Positions 48,227 to 57,932 of a stretch of DNA of 64,000 nucleotides are shown piece by piece. Position numbers and translations under genes: made by a program. Every line of letters starts with the position of its first letter. Position 1 is the first letter of the stretch. The notes beneath the pieces were generated by a model, which was given only the letters and a program-made list of their open reading frames with translations, was not told the origin of the DNA and ran no database searches. Source of the stretch: Mariniflexile maritimum (GTDB lineage: Bacteria > Bacteroidota > Bacteroidia > Flavobacteriales > Flavobacteriaceae); assembly GCF_009746565.1 (NCBI RefSeq), contig NZ_WRPN01000003.1:355168-419167 (forward strand), written 5' to 3'.

Positions 48227-50044
48227 TTATACTTCTAAAGATTTAATTTTTTTCTCAACTTTTTTCTGAACACTTGCAATGGTTTGAATGACATCCGATT
48301 TTAAATGGATGCATCCGTCTAAACCAGCAGCAGTTAAACTATCAATGATATTCACCGGGTTTCCTGCCAATAAAAGTACCTTATCTGTATTAATATCCCT
48401 AAAAATTTCAACAAAGTTCAGGGCGTTTTCATCATAATCGGGGTCGGAACTACAAATAATAACCACATCAGAATCTGATTTGGCACTATTTTCTGCCGCT
48501 TGATCTACATCAGCATAACTTTGTTCGGGTAAAATAGTAAAGCCGGAAACCCCCATAAAATCGTACGAAAAAGCAGCCCGGGCTTTACGCATGGTCAAGT
48601 TGCCAAAACTGGTAAGCTCTACAACAGGGCGTTTTCCTGTTTTATCAACCATTAGTTCGGTTTCCTTTCTTAACGCTTCCATTTCTAAGGAAGCTCGCCT
48701 TGGCGTTAATACTTTGGCGTTTGCCGTTAAAGCGGAAGCCAATGCTTTTGAAGGCACGGTTTCCATAAGGTTTGGGTATTTATTGACCCCCACCATGGGC
48801 AGTCGTCTTTGACTGATCCATTTTATTTTTTCTTGACGGATTTCGGCAATTTGCTGTTGAATGGATGCACTTTCAAAAGCCTTTAAGAAACCACTTTGGG
48901 CTTCAATGGCTTTAAAAAGTTCTAAGGCTTTTTCGGCAATTTTTGTGCTCACCTCTTCAATATAATACGAGCCATCAACAGGATTTGCTACTTTTCCAAA
49001 ATAAGATTCTTCTTTTAAAATAGTGGCAATATTAGCTGCAATACGACTTGAAAAATCGGAAGCCTCATTAAATTCCTTATCGTAAGCATCAATTAAAACG
49101 CCATCGACATTGCCTAAAATTGCCGACATAGCTTCGGTTGTGGCGCGCAATAAATTGGTGTGCGCATCGGTTACCGATTTGCTCCAAACCGATGTTTTAG
49201 CGGTTAAACTATGCTTGAAATTGAAAACGCCATATTTTTTGGCAATTTGGTGCAATAGGCTATTGAAAGCCCTAAACTTGCCAATTTCAATAAAATATTC
49301 TGAACCTATTGCCAATTGAACGTGAAGGTTGTTGAGAATGGACTGCACATTAATATCGCGGTCTAAGCACTGTTCAATCACATAAACGAGTGAATTAAGC
49401 GTGTATGCCACTTCCTGAACTTGGTTGGCGCCCGCATCCAAATAAGTGGTACCAGAAACCGTGATGGTTTTGAAATTGGGGAAATCTTTACTGAGTTTTA
49501 CAAGGTTCTCCAAGGTTTCAAACTTGTTGGAAGCCATTTTTCCGGTGGTAACATAATTGGAAATAATTCCCAAATCGATAAACCCACGCAGGTTTTTATA
49601 ATTGTTTAGATTCTGTTCAACAAGTTTAAAAAACTCTTTCGCAAAGGCGATAGCATCGTTTTGAAGTACAAAAGAAACAGCTATTTTGTTCACGTTTACC
49701 CCGTTTAAAAGTGTTGCCACGGAAACGGCGTCGTTTATCTCAAAAATTAGGCCGGTAACCCCTTCCTTAATTGCTTTTAAGGCTTTTTCGTTTCCTGCTT
49801 CGGCAGTTGTTACCTCAACATGTCGGTAATTAATTAACGCTTGGGCGTTTTCGCCTGTATGTGTTAGGAATCTTGAAGCGTCATCGGCTGTGTAAAATGG
49901 TTGGAAATCGATATTGTTTAGGGTTTTCCAAACCAGTTTTTTATTAAAGTCCTCACCTTTTAAATCTGTGTTCACCCTATCGATCCATTCCTGTTTGGTA
50001 ACGGGTTTAAAATCGGTAAAAAGTGGTTTATCAATAGTGCTCAT
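48227..50044 (-). CDS. mutA: Methylmalonyl-CoA mutase small subunit
   Basis: 605 aa paralogue of MutB with the same barrel plus Rossmann layout but without the DxHxxG cobalamin motif; the corresponding segment reads GVSGFTILPEQSYADV. It is therefore the non-catalytic beta subunit of the heterodimeric mutase. It starts 28 bp after the CoA-transferase gene and precedes mutB. Confidence 0.93.
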   Translation of the reverse strand: MSTIDKPLFTDFKPVTKQEWIDRVNTDLKGEDFNKKLVWKTLNNIDFQPFYTADDASRFLTHTGENAQALINYRHVEVTTAEAGNEKALKAIKEGVTGLIFEINDAVSVATLLNGVNVNKIAVSFVLQNDAIAFAKEFFKLVEQNLNNYKNLRGFIDLGIISNYVTTGKMASNKFETLENLVKLSKDFPNFKTITVSGTTYLDAGANQVQEVAYTLNSLVYVIEQCLDRDINVQSILNNLHVQLAIGSEYFIEIGKFRAFNSLLHQIAKKYGVFNFKHSLTAKTSVWSKSVTDAHTNLLRATTEAMSAILGNVDGVLIDAYDKEFNEASDFSSRIAANIATILKEESYFGKVANPVDGSYYIEEVSTKIAEKALELFKAIEAQSGFLKAFESASIQQQIAEIRQEKIKWISQRRLPMVGVNKYPNLMETVPSKALASALTANAKVLTPRRASLEMEALRKETELMVDKTGKRPVVELTSFGNLTMRKARAAFSYDFMGVSGFTILPEQSYADVDQAAENSAKSDSDVVIICSSDPDYDENALNFVEIFRDINTDKVLLLAGNPVNIIDSLTAAGLDGCIHLKSDVIQTIASVQKKVEKKIKSLEV

Positions 50045-50072
50045 ACTATTTTCTATTACGTTAACTTTATTA

Positions 50073-51359
50073 TTAAATCATAACGCTACTTCCAAAGCGT
50101 TCAAAAATGGCTTTATCCAGTTCTTCCCTGTGGTCTGGGTGCGCAATGTCGCGTAAAGCTTTGGCACGTTCTTTAAGGCTTCTGCCAAATAATTCGGCAA
50201 CGCCATACTCGGTAGCCACAAATCGGGCATGTGCACGGGTTGTTACCACCCCAGCTCCTTGTTTTAGCATAGGCACAATTTTAGAAACGCCTTTTTGGGT
50301 AGTGGAGTTTACGGCTATGATGGGCTTTCCGCCTTTTGAAAGGGCTGCACCACGCATAAAGTCCATTTGGCCACCTACGCCGGAAAACATCCTTGGGCCA
50401 ATGGAATCGGCACAAACCTGACCAGTAATATCAATTTCTATGGCAGAATTGATAGCGGTTACCTTAGGGTTTTGACGAATGATGGAGGTATCGTTTACAT
50501 AGGCAATATCCAACATTTCAATTTCGGGATTGTCATCCATAAAATCGTATAAACGTCTGGTTCCCATAGCAAAACCCGATACAATTTTATATGGGTTTAC
50601 TTTTTTCTTAGAACCATTTACCACGCCTCTTTCAACTAAATCAACAATGCCTTCTGAAAACATTTCGGTATGTACACCCAAGTTTTTATGATTGGTCAAA
50701 TAGGTTAAAACAGCATTTGGAATACCACCAATACCCATTTGAAGGGTTGCACCATCATCAATAATGGCTGCAATGTTTTTACCAATGGCTTGTTCTTCCG
50801 CAGAAGGTGCCACAAATTTCATTTCATAAATTTCTTCATCAACCTCAACACAGGCATCAAAATTTCTTAAATGCACAATAGCATCACCAAAGGTACGTGG
50901 CATTTTAGGATTAATTTGTGCAATGACCTTTTTACCTTGCTCGATACCGGAAATAACAATATCCACAGATACGCCCAAAGAGCAGAAACCGTGTTTATCT
51001 GGTGGTGATACGTTTACCATAACCACATCCAGATCCATATACCCTTGACGGAACAAATTTGGAATATCACTTAAGAAAATGGGGATGTAATCGACGGTAT
51101 CGCCTACCATTTTGCGTACGTTTCCTCCAATGAAAAAAGCACTGGTGTGGAAACTGTCCCTGAACTCGGGAGCAACATAGCCACATTCACCCTCGGTATG
51201 CAAGTGTACGATTTTTACGCCTTTTAATTCGGAAGCTCGTGCTACCATGGCTCTAATAAGTGTTTGCGGTGTTGCGGAACCCCCTTGAATCAAAACTCTG
51301 TTACCAGATTTTATAAGTTTTACAGCTTCATCGGCTGACATTTTATTTGGTATGTTCAT
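50073..51359 (-). CDS. Acetyl-CoA hydrolase/CoA-transferase family protein
   Basis: 428 aa with two class I CoA-transferase domains. The catalytic Glu lies in LGVHTEMFSEGIVDL (~207-221), and the CoA-site segment GVGGQMDFMRGA is present. Position between a methylmalonyl-CoA decarboxylase and the mutase genes suggests propionyl-CoA:succinate CoA transferase (ScpC-like), which would close a succinate-to-propionate cycle. Acetyl-CoA:acetate/4-hydroxybutyrate exchange is an alternative in this family. Confidence 0.85.
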   Translation of the reverse strand: MNIPNKMSADEAVKLIKSGNRVLIQGGSATPQTLIRAMVARASELKGVKIVHLHTEGECGYVAPEFRDSFHTSAFFIGGNVRKMVGDTVDYIPIFLSDIPNLFRQGYMDLDVVMVNVSPPDKHGFCSLGVSVDIVISGIEQGKKVIAQINPKMPRTFGDAIVHLRNFDACVEVDEEIYEMKFVAPSAEEQAIGKNIAAIIDDGATLQMGIGGIPNAVLTYLTNHKNLGVHTEMFSEGIVDLVERGVVNGSKKKVNPYKIVSGFAMGTRRLYDFMDDNPEIEMLDIAYVNDTSIIRQNPKVTAINSAIEIDITGQVCADSIGPRMFSGVGGQMDFMRGAALSKGGKPIIAVNSTTQKGVSKIVPMLKQGAGVVTTRAHARFVATEYGVAELFGRSLKERAKALRDIAHPDHREELDKAIFERFGSSVMI

Positions 51360-51409
51360 CTTCTTAAATTTTTAAAATTGGTCTTTCTCGTTTTATCTTT
51401 TATCGTAAA

Positions 51410-52738
51410 TTATCCTAAGAAACTCAATATGATACCCGCCGCTATGGCAGATCCAATAACCCCGGCAACGTTTGGTGCCATGGCGTGCATTAACAAATAG
51501 TTATGTGGGTCGGCCTTAATACCTTCGGCGTGTACAACCCGTGCGCTATCGGGTACTGCTGAAACCCCTGCGGCACCAATAAGCGGATTTAATTTATCGC
51601 CCTCCTTAAGGAATAAGTTCATGAATTTTGCAAAAAGCAAACCACCCATGGTTGCGATGATAAAGGAGATGGCCCCTAGTGCAAATATTTTCATGGAATC
51701 TTGCGTAATAAATATATCGGCTTGGGTTGAGGCCCCAACGGTAACCCCAAGAATTATGGTAACAATGTCGATTAATTTGGTACGTGCAGTATCGGCAAGT
51801 CGCTCTGTCCTTCCAGATTCTTTAAGCAAGTTGCCAAAAAACAACATGCCCAATAATGGTAAGGCACTAGGCGATATAAAGGTGGTTAACAACAACGCTA
51901 CCACTGGGAAAATCATTTTCTCTTTTTGCGACACGGCTCTTGGTGGTTTCATTCTAATCAATCGCTCTTTTTTTGAGGTAAGCAATTTCATGATGGGCGG
52001 TTGGATAACCGGTACCAACGCCATGTACGAATAGGCCGCAATAGCAATAGGGCCAATTAGGTTTTTAACGGTTGTGCCATCGGGCAATATATTAATACCG
52101 TTTGCCAATTTAGAGGACAAGAAAATAGCGGTTGGCCCATCGGCACCACCAATAATACCTATCGCGCCCGCTTCCGGAAGGTTAAAGCCTAAGTAAAGAG
52201 CACCTAAAAAAGTACCGAACACCCCTATTTGGGCTGCTGCGCCCAAAAGCATTAATTTAGGATTGGCAATAAGGGACGAGAAATCGGTCATGGCACCTAT
52301 GCCCAAAAATATAAGTGGCGGGTAAACCCCTTTTACCACTCCAAAATACAAATAGTTTAAAACCGAACCCGACTCGTAAATACCTGTTTGGTAGCCAGCC
52401 ACGAACGGGATGTTTCCTAGGATAACACCTGTACCTATTGGGATTAAAAGCAGTGGTTCATAATCAAACTTAATACCTAGGTAAATAAACACGATGCCTA
52501 TAATAATCATAATGATGTTACCAGATTGTGCATTTGCAAAACCTGTAAAACTGTAAAATCGCTTGATGCCATCAATAGCTTCGGCAACAAACGTTTTTTC
52601 TTGAACATCATCAGCCTGTGCCAGTGTTGTTGTAACGGTGGTAGTTGTGGTGTTTGCTGTACTCGCGTTCAAATTTAAAACGGGTCTGATAAACACCAAC
52701 AGTGATAGAACTCCAAATATCAATATTACTTTCTTCAT
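51410..52738 (-). CDS. Na+-translocating decarboxylase beta subunit (OadB/MmdB)
   Basis: 442 aa. A hydrophobic N-terminal segment and a Thr-rich stretch (~25-45) precede about ten helices of the OadB family, with GGADGPTAIFLSSKLA and PLIGAAGVSAVPDSARVV, which carry the Asp/Ser sites of Na+ passage. It couples biotin-CO2 decarboxylation to Na+ export across the inner membrane. The Thr-rich N-terminal extension is longer than in the classical proteobacterial subunit. Confidence 0.92.
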   Translation of the reverse strand: MKKVILIFGVLSLLVFIRPVLNLNASTANTTTTTVTTTLAQADDVQEKTFVAEAIDGIKRFYSFTGFANAQSGNIIMIIIGIVFIYLGIKFDYEPLLLIPIGTGVILGNIPFVAGYQTGIYESGSVLNYLYFGVVKGVYPPLIFLGIGAMTDFSSLIANPKLMLLGAAAQIGVFGTFLGALYLGFNLPEAGAIGIIGGADGPTAIFLSSKLANGINILPDGTTVKNLIGPIAIAAYSYMALVPVIQPPIMKLLTSKKERLIRMKPPRAVSQKEKMIFPVVALLLTTFISPSALPLLGMLFFGNLLKESGRTERLADTARTKLIDIVTIILGVTVGASTQADIFITQDSMKIFALGAISFIIATMGGLLFAKFMNLFLKEGDKLNPLIGAAGVSAVPDSARVVHAEGIKADPHNYLLMHAMAPNVAGVIGSAIAAGIILSFLG

Positions 52739-52824
52739 CTTTTTTTAATTTTTGGTTATTTCGAGGTGTGGCAAATTTTTAAATATAAAAATGGGCCGTT
52801 ACATGCTCGCCATAACACCATTTA

Positions 52825-53244
52825 TTACTCTAGTTCTATCATTACTTCACTCTGTAAAACCTGTTGGCCAACCTTAACGTTTATGGCGGTAACCTTACCC
52901 GATTTTTCAGAAGTTATACTGTTTTCCATTTTCATGGCCTCCAGCACCAACAAGGGGTCGCCTACCTTAATAACATCGCCCAAATTGACATTGATGGACA
53001 AAACAACACCCGGAATTGGTGCCACTATTTTTGATTTTCCGGCATTTGGATTTACTTTTAGTGGTTCGATGGCCGTACTGGAAGGTTTACGAACAAGCGT
53101 TGGCGTTTTAAGGCTTTTCACTTCTTCTTTCATTTTTACTGAATAAGTGGTACCGTTAACTTCCAAATCGATGATGTTATTTTCGTGCGAAACAATTTTA
53201 ACTCCGTAATTGTTTTCGTTTATTCTGAATGTGAAATTTTTCAT
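52825..53244 (-). CDS. Biotin carboxyl carrier subunit of the Na+-pumping decarboxylase
   Basis: 139 aa. The C-terminal biotinyl domain contains LEAMKMENSI, in which the Lys receives biotin, following IVAPIPGVVLSINVNLGDV. N-terminal half is a beta-rich linker (FTFRINENNYGVKI). It shuttles CO2 from the carboxyltransferase (MmdA) to the membrane pump (OadB). It lies 40 bp after the gamma-subunit gene. Confidence 0.93.
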   Translation of the reverse strand: MKNFTFRINENNYGVKIVSHENNIIDLEVNGTTYSVKMKEEVKSLKTPTLVRKPSSTAIEPLKVNPNAGKSKIVAPIPGVVLSINVNLGDVIKVGDPLLVLEAMKMENSITSEKSGKVTAINVKVGQQVLQSEVMIELE

Positions 53245-53284
53245 TGTCTTTTGTGTTTCTTGATAAGATTAAATGAATCTTTGG

Positions 53285-53647
53285 TTAAAGCCTATTTCCT
53301 TGGGTACCGTAAATTTTAGAGCTCCAAGGCGAATACATTTTTCGGGCTTGTTTGATGGTTAAAATGGCGTTTTCGTTGTCGTGCTGCGCGTTTAGATACA
53401 GGTGAATAGCAACCGCTATGGCAGCGGCAATCTCGCCGGTAAACTGCTTGTTTACCTTTGGGGATATCTCACTTACTTTTTTATCCCTGCCTTTTGTAAT
53501 TATTTTATAAACATACAGCATAATGGGCATGAGGTATTTAAAAAACCAAGTTAAGGCCAGTAAGCCACTAAAAACAATTAAAAGCCCTGTTATCAATATA
53601 ATGTAGCCTTCGCTGATGGTATCGGTCATTAAAAAAATAGTCTTCAT
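53285..53647 (-). CDS. OadG-family gamma subunit of the decarboxylase
   Basis: 120 aa: one N-terminal membrane helix (~15-37, IILITGLLIVFSGLLALTWF) and a soluble tail (EIAAAIAVAIHLYLNAQ) typical of Bacteroidota OadG/MmdD-like proteins, which hold the carboxyltransferase to the pump. The start ATG overlaps the mmdA stop as TAATG (53649-53645), which supports this start and translational coupling. Confidence 0.85.
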   Translation of the reverse strand: MKTIFLMTDTISEGYIILITGLLIVFSGLLALTWFFKYLMPIMLYVYKIITKGRDKKVSEISPKVNKQFTGEIAAAIAVAIHLYLNAQHDNENAILTIKQARKMYSPWSSKIYGTQGNRL

Positions 53648-55206
53648 TATAATGGGATATTTGAGTGTTTTTTTGGAGGATTTACCTCTTTTTTATTTGC
53701 TAATAGCTCTAAAGCCCTGATGATCCTGAAACGGGTGTTCCGTGGTTCGATTACGTCGTCAATAAATCCGTATTTAGCCGCTACATAAGGATTAGCGAAT
53801 TTGGTATTGTACTCGTTTTCCTTTTCTTCAATGTAAAGCAGCTTTTCATCGGCATCGGTAATTTTGCTAATGTTCGATCCTTCCAAAACTTCTACCGCAC
53901 CTTTAGCGCCCATAACCGCAATTTCGGCTGTTGGCCATGCGTAATTTAAGTCGCCGCGTAGTTGTTTACAGCTCATCACATCGTGTGCACCACCATAAGA
54001 TTTACGAAGCGTTATGGTTACTTTTGGCACGGTTGCTTCGCCATAAGCGAACAATAGTTTGGCACCGTGCAGGATAATGCCTCCGTACTCTTGTCCGGTA
54101 CCGGGCAAGAAACCGGGCACGTCAACAAGCGTTACAAGCGGTACGTTAAAGGCATCGCAAAAGCGTACAAAACGGGCTGCTTTTCTGGAAGCTTCCGAGT
54201 CTAAAACACCAGCATAATACTTAGGTTGGTTGGCAACAATACCAACGGAACGCCCGTTGAAACGTGCAAAACCAACAACGATGTTGCGGGCATAATTTCT
54301 GTGAACCTCTAAAAATTCGCCATTATCGGTAATGGTTGAAATGACATCGATAATGTCATAGGCCTGATTTGCATTTTCGGGAATGATGGTATTTAAAACA
54401 TCGTCCAATCTATCAATAGGATCGGAGGTTACTATTGAAGGCGGTTCTTCCAGATTGTTTGAAGGCAAGTAGCTTAATAATTTTCTAACGAGCAGCAGGT
54501 TTTCTTCATCATTTTCAGCCAAGAAATGCGACACACCCGATTTGGTTGAATGGATGGTGGCACCTCCAAGTTGTTCGGCAGTTACCACTTCGCCCGTTAC
54601 GGCCTGTACTACTTTGGGGCCCGTAACGAACATGTAAGATGTTTGATCGGTCATGATCGTAAAATCGGTTAGCGCCGGCGAATATACCGCGCCACCGGCA
54701 CAAGGGCCTAAAATAGAAGATATTTGTGGGATAACGCCCGAGGCCATAATGTTACGTTGGAAAATTTCGGCATACCCTGCAAGGGAGCGCACACCTTCTT
54801 GAATACGTGCTCCACCACTGTCGTTCAACCCTATTACGGGCACGCCAATTTTCATGGCCATGTCCATAATTTTACATATTTTTAGGGCGAAAGTTTCTGA
54901 AAGCGACCCGCCAAATACGGTGAAATCTTGGGCGAAAACATACACAATCCTGCCATCAATAGTACCATGACCCGTTACAACGCCGTCAGATAGATAGATT
55001 TCCTTATCCAACCCAAACGATTTTGTTCTGTGGGTTACAAACATGTCGAATTCTTCAAAACTATTATCGTCCAAAAGAATATCGATGCGTTCGCGCGCTG
55101 TTAATTTTCCTTTGGCGTGTTGGGAATCGATACGTTTTTCGCCACCGCCTAACCTGGCTTTAACTCTTTTTTCAATGAGCTCGTTAATTTTATCTTGATT
55201 TGCCAT
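53647..55206 (-). CDS. mmdA: Methylmalonyl-CoA decarboxylase / acyl-CoA carboxylase carboxyltransferase subunit
   Basis: 519 aa with duplicated crotonase-fold halves: [56 protein letters not shown] (oxyanion hole) and [19 protein letters not shown] with [11 protein letters not shown] in the second half. It transfers CO2 between (S)-methylmalonyl-CoA/propionyl-CoA and biotin. Linkage to OadB and OadG, and absence of a biotin carboxylase gene nearby, favour the Na+-pumping decarboxylase over an ATP-dependent carboxylase. Confidence 0.92.
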   Translation of the reverse strand: MANQDKINELIEKRVKARLGGGEKRIDSQHAKGKLTARERIDILLDDNSFEEFDMFVTHRTKSFGLDKEIYLSDGVVTGHGTIDGRIVYVFAQDFTVFGGSLSETFALKICKIMDMAMKIGVPVIGLNDSGGARIQEGVRSLAGYAEIFQRNIMASGVIPQISSILGPCAGGAVYSPALTDFTIMTDQTSYMFVTGPKVVQAVTGEVVTAEQLGGATIHSTKSGVSHFLAENDEENLLLVRKLLSYLPSNNLEEPPSIVTSDPIDRLDDVLNTIIPENANQAYDIIDVISTITDNGEFLEVHRNYARNIVVGFARFNGRSVGIVANQPKYYAGVLDSEASRKAARFVRFCDAFNVPLVTLVDVPGFLPGTGQEYGGIILHGAKLLFAYGEATVPKVTITLRKSYGGAHDVMSCKQLRGDLNYAWPTAEIAVMGAKGAVEVLEGSNISKITDADEKLLYIEEKENEYNTKFANPYVAAKYGFIDDVIEPRNTRFRIIRALELLANKKEVNPPKKHSNIPL

Positions 55207-55233
55207 TGCTTATCTATTTTGATTATTATTTTA

Positions 55234-55638
55234 TTATTGTTTTGAACAAAGTTCTGTTAACACTCCCATTGTTGATTTTGGATGCAGGAACCCAATATTT
55301 AAACCTTCGGCGCCTTTTCTGGATACTTTGTCAATAAGGGTTACGCCTTTGGCTTCTGCTTGTTGCAATGCCTCGGTAGCATTGTTTACCGCAAAGGCTA
55401 TGTGGTGTATGCCGGGGCCTTTTTTCTCAATAAATTTTCCAATAGGGCCATCGGGCGAAGTGCTTTCAAGCAACTCAATTTTTGTGGTACCTACCAAAAA
55501 AAAGGCTGTCTTCACTTTTTGATCAACAACCTCTTCTACCGCATAGCAACTCATGCCAAGGACGTCTTCATAATATTTAATGGCTTCCTGTAAATTTTCA
55601 ACGGCTATTCCTATATGTTCAATGTGCGAAATATTCAT
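55234..55638 (-). CDS. mce: Methylmalonyl-CoA epimerase
   Basis: 134 aa VOC-fold protein: ISHIEHIGIAVENL, KIELLESTSPDGPIGKFIEKKGPGIHHIAFAV, with the His/Glu metal ligands and acid-base Glu near the C-terminus (GVLTELC). It interconverts the R and S epimers of methylmalonyl-CoA, linking mutase and decarboxylase. First gene of the operon, 27 bp before mmdA. Confidence 0.93.
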   Translation of the reverse strand: MNISHIEHIGIAVENLQEAIKYYEDVLGMSCYAVEEVVDQKVKTAFFLVGTTKIELLESTSPDGPIGKFIEKKGPGIHHIAFAVNNATEALQQAEAKGVTLIDKVSRKGAEGLNIGFLHPKSTMGVLTELCSKQ

Positions 55639-55681
55639 AAATAAGATGTTTTTGTTATATATTTCATTTCTTTTAGTTGAG

Positions 55682-55689
55682 CAAAATTA
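55682..55689 (-). promoter_or_regulatory. Possible -7 box of the methylmalonyl-CoA operon
   Basis: TAATTTTG on the reverse strand, 43 nt before the mce ATG; no good TTG is found at the -33 distance. Confidence 0.4.
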
Positions 55690-55819
55690 CAGGAAGACTG
55701 ATTTCTAAATTATGACAGAAGTCATGTATTCCGGAATAATTATTTTAAACCCAAACTACAACGTAATAGTTGATTTTTTTTGTGTTTTATCAATACGGCA
55801 AATAAAGTATCTTTGGCTT

Positions 55820-57259
55820 ATGCTATTAAAAAAACCTTCATTAAACAGTTTCAAAATGCCCTTTATTTTGGCTGTTTTCTGTGTTTTATTGTATTTCTGG
55901 TTTGCTTACTTTCTTGAAAGAACTGAATTTATAAAATTGATTGTTCTTTACAGTACCTTGTTTTTTTTATTTTACAAATTGGTGCTACTTTTAAAAAACC
56001 ATATTGTAATATTAACGTGGTGCGCCTTTGTTTTTAGGGCCGTTTTTATTTTGGCCCTACCCAACCTGTCGCAAGATTTTTACCGTTTTATTTGGGATGG
56101 CAGGATGGTTTTACAAGGATTTAACCCGTATCTGTTTACCGTTGAATCGTTTATAAAAAACAACCCGCTTTCCATCGCGCAAGCCCACGAACTGTATCGT
56201 GGCTTGGGAAGTTTGAATGCAGGCCATTTTTCAAATTATCCTCCCATCAATCAATTATGCTTTACCATTGCCGCTTTGTTTGCTGGGAAAAGCATTTTGG
56301 GTTCGGTTGTGGTTATGCGATTGCTTATTATCGCTGCCGATTTTGGTACGCTCTATTTTGGAAAAAAATTGTTAAAGGCGTTAAATTTGCCCGTTTATAC
56401 GGTTTTCTGGTATCTTTTAAACCCATTTATCATTATTGAACTCACAGGGAATTTACATTTTGAAGGAGTTATGATTTTCTTTTTGATAGGGAGTTTGTAC
56501 TTGCTCCACAGTGGAAAATGGGCCATTGCAGCAGTTCTTCTCTCATGTTCCATTTCGGTGAAGTTGATACCATTATTGTTTTTGCCCTTGTTTTATGGGT
56601 GGTTTTTGAAGCGGAATATTATTGCGAGCGAACCGAATAAAAATGTTTCTGCTGGAGAGATTGCATCGTCGTTACGTCTTCACAATAACAGATTCAAAAG
56701 CATAAAAAAACTGATTTTTTTCTACTTGATTATTGGAGGAACCACGCTATTACTCTTTGCGCCTTTTTATTCCGAAGCGTTTTTAAGAAACTATTCAAAC
56801 ACCGTGGCGCTCTGGTTTCAGGATTTCGAGTTTAATGCGAGTTTGTATTATGTGGCCAGAAGTATTGGCTACCTGTTTAGAGGGTATAATGAAATTGGCA
56901 TTATTGGTAAAGCCATTCCCGTTTTGGTGGTTGTTTTTGTAGGCATTGTTTCTTTGTTTAGAAAAAACGATACCACATTAACGTTTATTTCTGCCATGTT
57001 GCTGGTTTTAACCTTTTATTATTTTACGGCTACCACGGTACATCCTTGGTATGTTGCAACACTTTTAATGCTTTCGGTTTTCACAAACTATCAATATCCG
57101 TTGGTGTGGAGCTTTGCAATTATTTTAAGTTACGCTGCCTATTCAAGCTCATACAATTCTGAAAATTTATGGCTCGTAGGTTTAGAATATGCTGTTGTTT
57201 ACAGTGTTTTTATTTGGGAAGTATTTATAAAGAAAAAAGCTATGAAAGTAAATCCATAG
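55820..57259 (+). CDS. GT-C-fold membrane mannosyltransferase-like protein
   Basis: 479 aa from ATG 55820 (MLLKKPSLNSFK). The frame is open back to 55712 but that extension lacks family character, and a TATCTTTG box (55808-55815) sits directly before this ATG, so the message could be nearly leaderless. About eleven to twelve membrane helices. The loop SQDFYRFIWDGRMVLQGFNP after helix 3-4 resembles the acidic catalytic loop of polyprenol-dependent GT-C glycosyltransferases (GT87/alpha-mannosyltransferase-like). The acceptor is unknown. Confidence 0.78.
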   Translation: MLLKKPSLNSFKMPFILAVFCVLLYFWFAYFLERTEFIKLIVLYSTLFFLFYKLVLLLKNHIVILTWCAFVFRAVFILALPNLSQDFYRFIWDGRMVLQGFNPYLFTVESFIKNNPLSIAQAHELYRGLGSLNAGHFSNYPPINQLCFTIAALFAGKSILGSVVVMRLLIIAADFGTLYFGKKLLKALNLPVYTVFWYLLNPFIIIELTGNLHFEGVMIFFLIGSLYLLHSGKWAIAAVLLSCSISVKLIPLLFLPLFYGWFLKRNIIASEPNKNVSAGEIASSLRLHNNRFKSIKKLIFFYLIIGGTTLLLFAPFYSEAFLRNYSNTVALWFQDFEFNASLYYVARSIGYLFRGYNEIGIIGKAIPVLVVVFVGIVSLFRKNDTTLTFISAMLLVLTFYYFTATTVHPWYVATLLMLSVFTNYQYPLVWSFAIILSYAAYSSSYNSENLWLVGLEYAVVYSVFIWEVFIKKKAMKVNP

Positions 57260-57264
57260 CTTTT
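57235..57264. terminator. Bidirectional terminator overlapping a stop codon
   Basis: Perfect 10-bp stem AAAAGCTATG/CATAGCTTTT with a 10-nt loop; it includes the last codons of the 55820 gene and serves both convergent genes. Confidence 0.7.
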
Positions 57265-57268
57265 CAAA

Positions 57269-57682
57269 TTATTTTTCGAAAATCGATTCGGGCTTTTTAA
57301 AGCTTTTAAACTCCAGCATATAGTCATTTGGGTCTTTTATGAAAAACGACACATGTTCGCCTGTTTTACCTTCTAAAAATGTAGCCTGAGTTACCACATC
57401 AAGTTTTAGCTCGGTTAGGCGCGCATAGATTTGTTCCCATTCCTTTAAATCAACAATAACACCAAAATGGAATGAAGGCAATATTTTGCCCTCAAACACG
57501 TAATTAGGACTGTTAAAACTGAATTTATCTGCCTTTATAAATGTTAATTGGTTACCGAACAAATTAACATCCACCCAGTTTTGTGTTTTTCTTCCTACGG
57601 AAGCGCCAATAGTATCCACATAAAAGCTTTTGGTGGCTTTTACACTTAAACATGGCAACGACATGTGAAATGATGCGCCCAT
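57269..57682 (-). CDS. VOC-superfamily (glyoxalase-like) protein
   Basis: 137 aa with two beta-alpha-beta modules: FHMSLPCLSVKATKSFYVDT and SFHFGVIVDLKEWEQIYARL... HVSFFIKDPNDYMLEFKSF. His/Glu metal-ligand positions (FHM, FHFG, MLEFK) are plausible. The substrate is unknown. Eleven bases after the upstream 57693 gene, so probably the end of the polyamine-cluster transcript or simply downstream of it. Confidence 0.82.
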   Translation of the reverse strand: MGASFHMSLPCLSVKATKSFYVDTIGASVGRKTQNWVDVNLFGNQLTFIKADKFSFNSPNYVFEGKILPSFHFGVIVDLKEWEQIYARLTELKLDVVTQATFLEGKTGEHVSFFIKDPNDYMLEFKSFKKPESIFEK

Positions 57683-57692
57683 ATATGATTGA

Positions 57693-57923
57693 TTAAAGAG
57701 GTTTTAAACTTTCAACCCTGTAAATTACAAAATCTTCGTCATCATCTTCAAAATCTTCAACAAAAGTTATCCTGAAGCTTTTATCAATATAACTTTTATC
57801 GTTTTTTAAATCGTATTGTTTTAGTACTCTTGGGTGAACCTCCTCGAATACCAATTCTTCTCCATTTTCAAACCAAAACGTAAAATAACCGTTTTTGTAA
57901 GACTTAAAAACAGCTGTTCTCAT
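57693..57923 (-). CDS. Small conserved-looking protein of unknown function
   Basis: 76 aa, beta-rich start (AVFKSYKNGYFTFWFENGEELVFEEVHPRVL) and an acidic middle (VEDFEDDDEDFVIYRVESL). I do not recognise the family. It begins 9 bp after the acidic-tail protein and reads like a member of the same transcript. Confidence 0.7.
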   Translation of the reverse strand: MRTAVFKSYKNGYFTFWFENGEELVFEEVHPRVLKQYDLKNDKSYIDKSFRITFVEDFEDDDEDFVIYRVESLKPL

Positions 57924-57932
57924 AGCTAAAAA

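Noticed and set aside
48155..55711. Cobalamin riboswitch controlling the mutase operon
   Set aside because: No B12-box-like motif in the intergenic gaps or upstream of mce.
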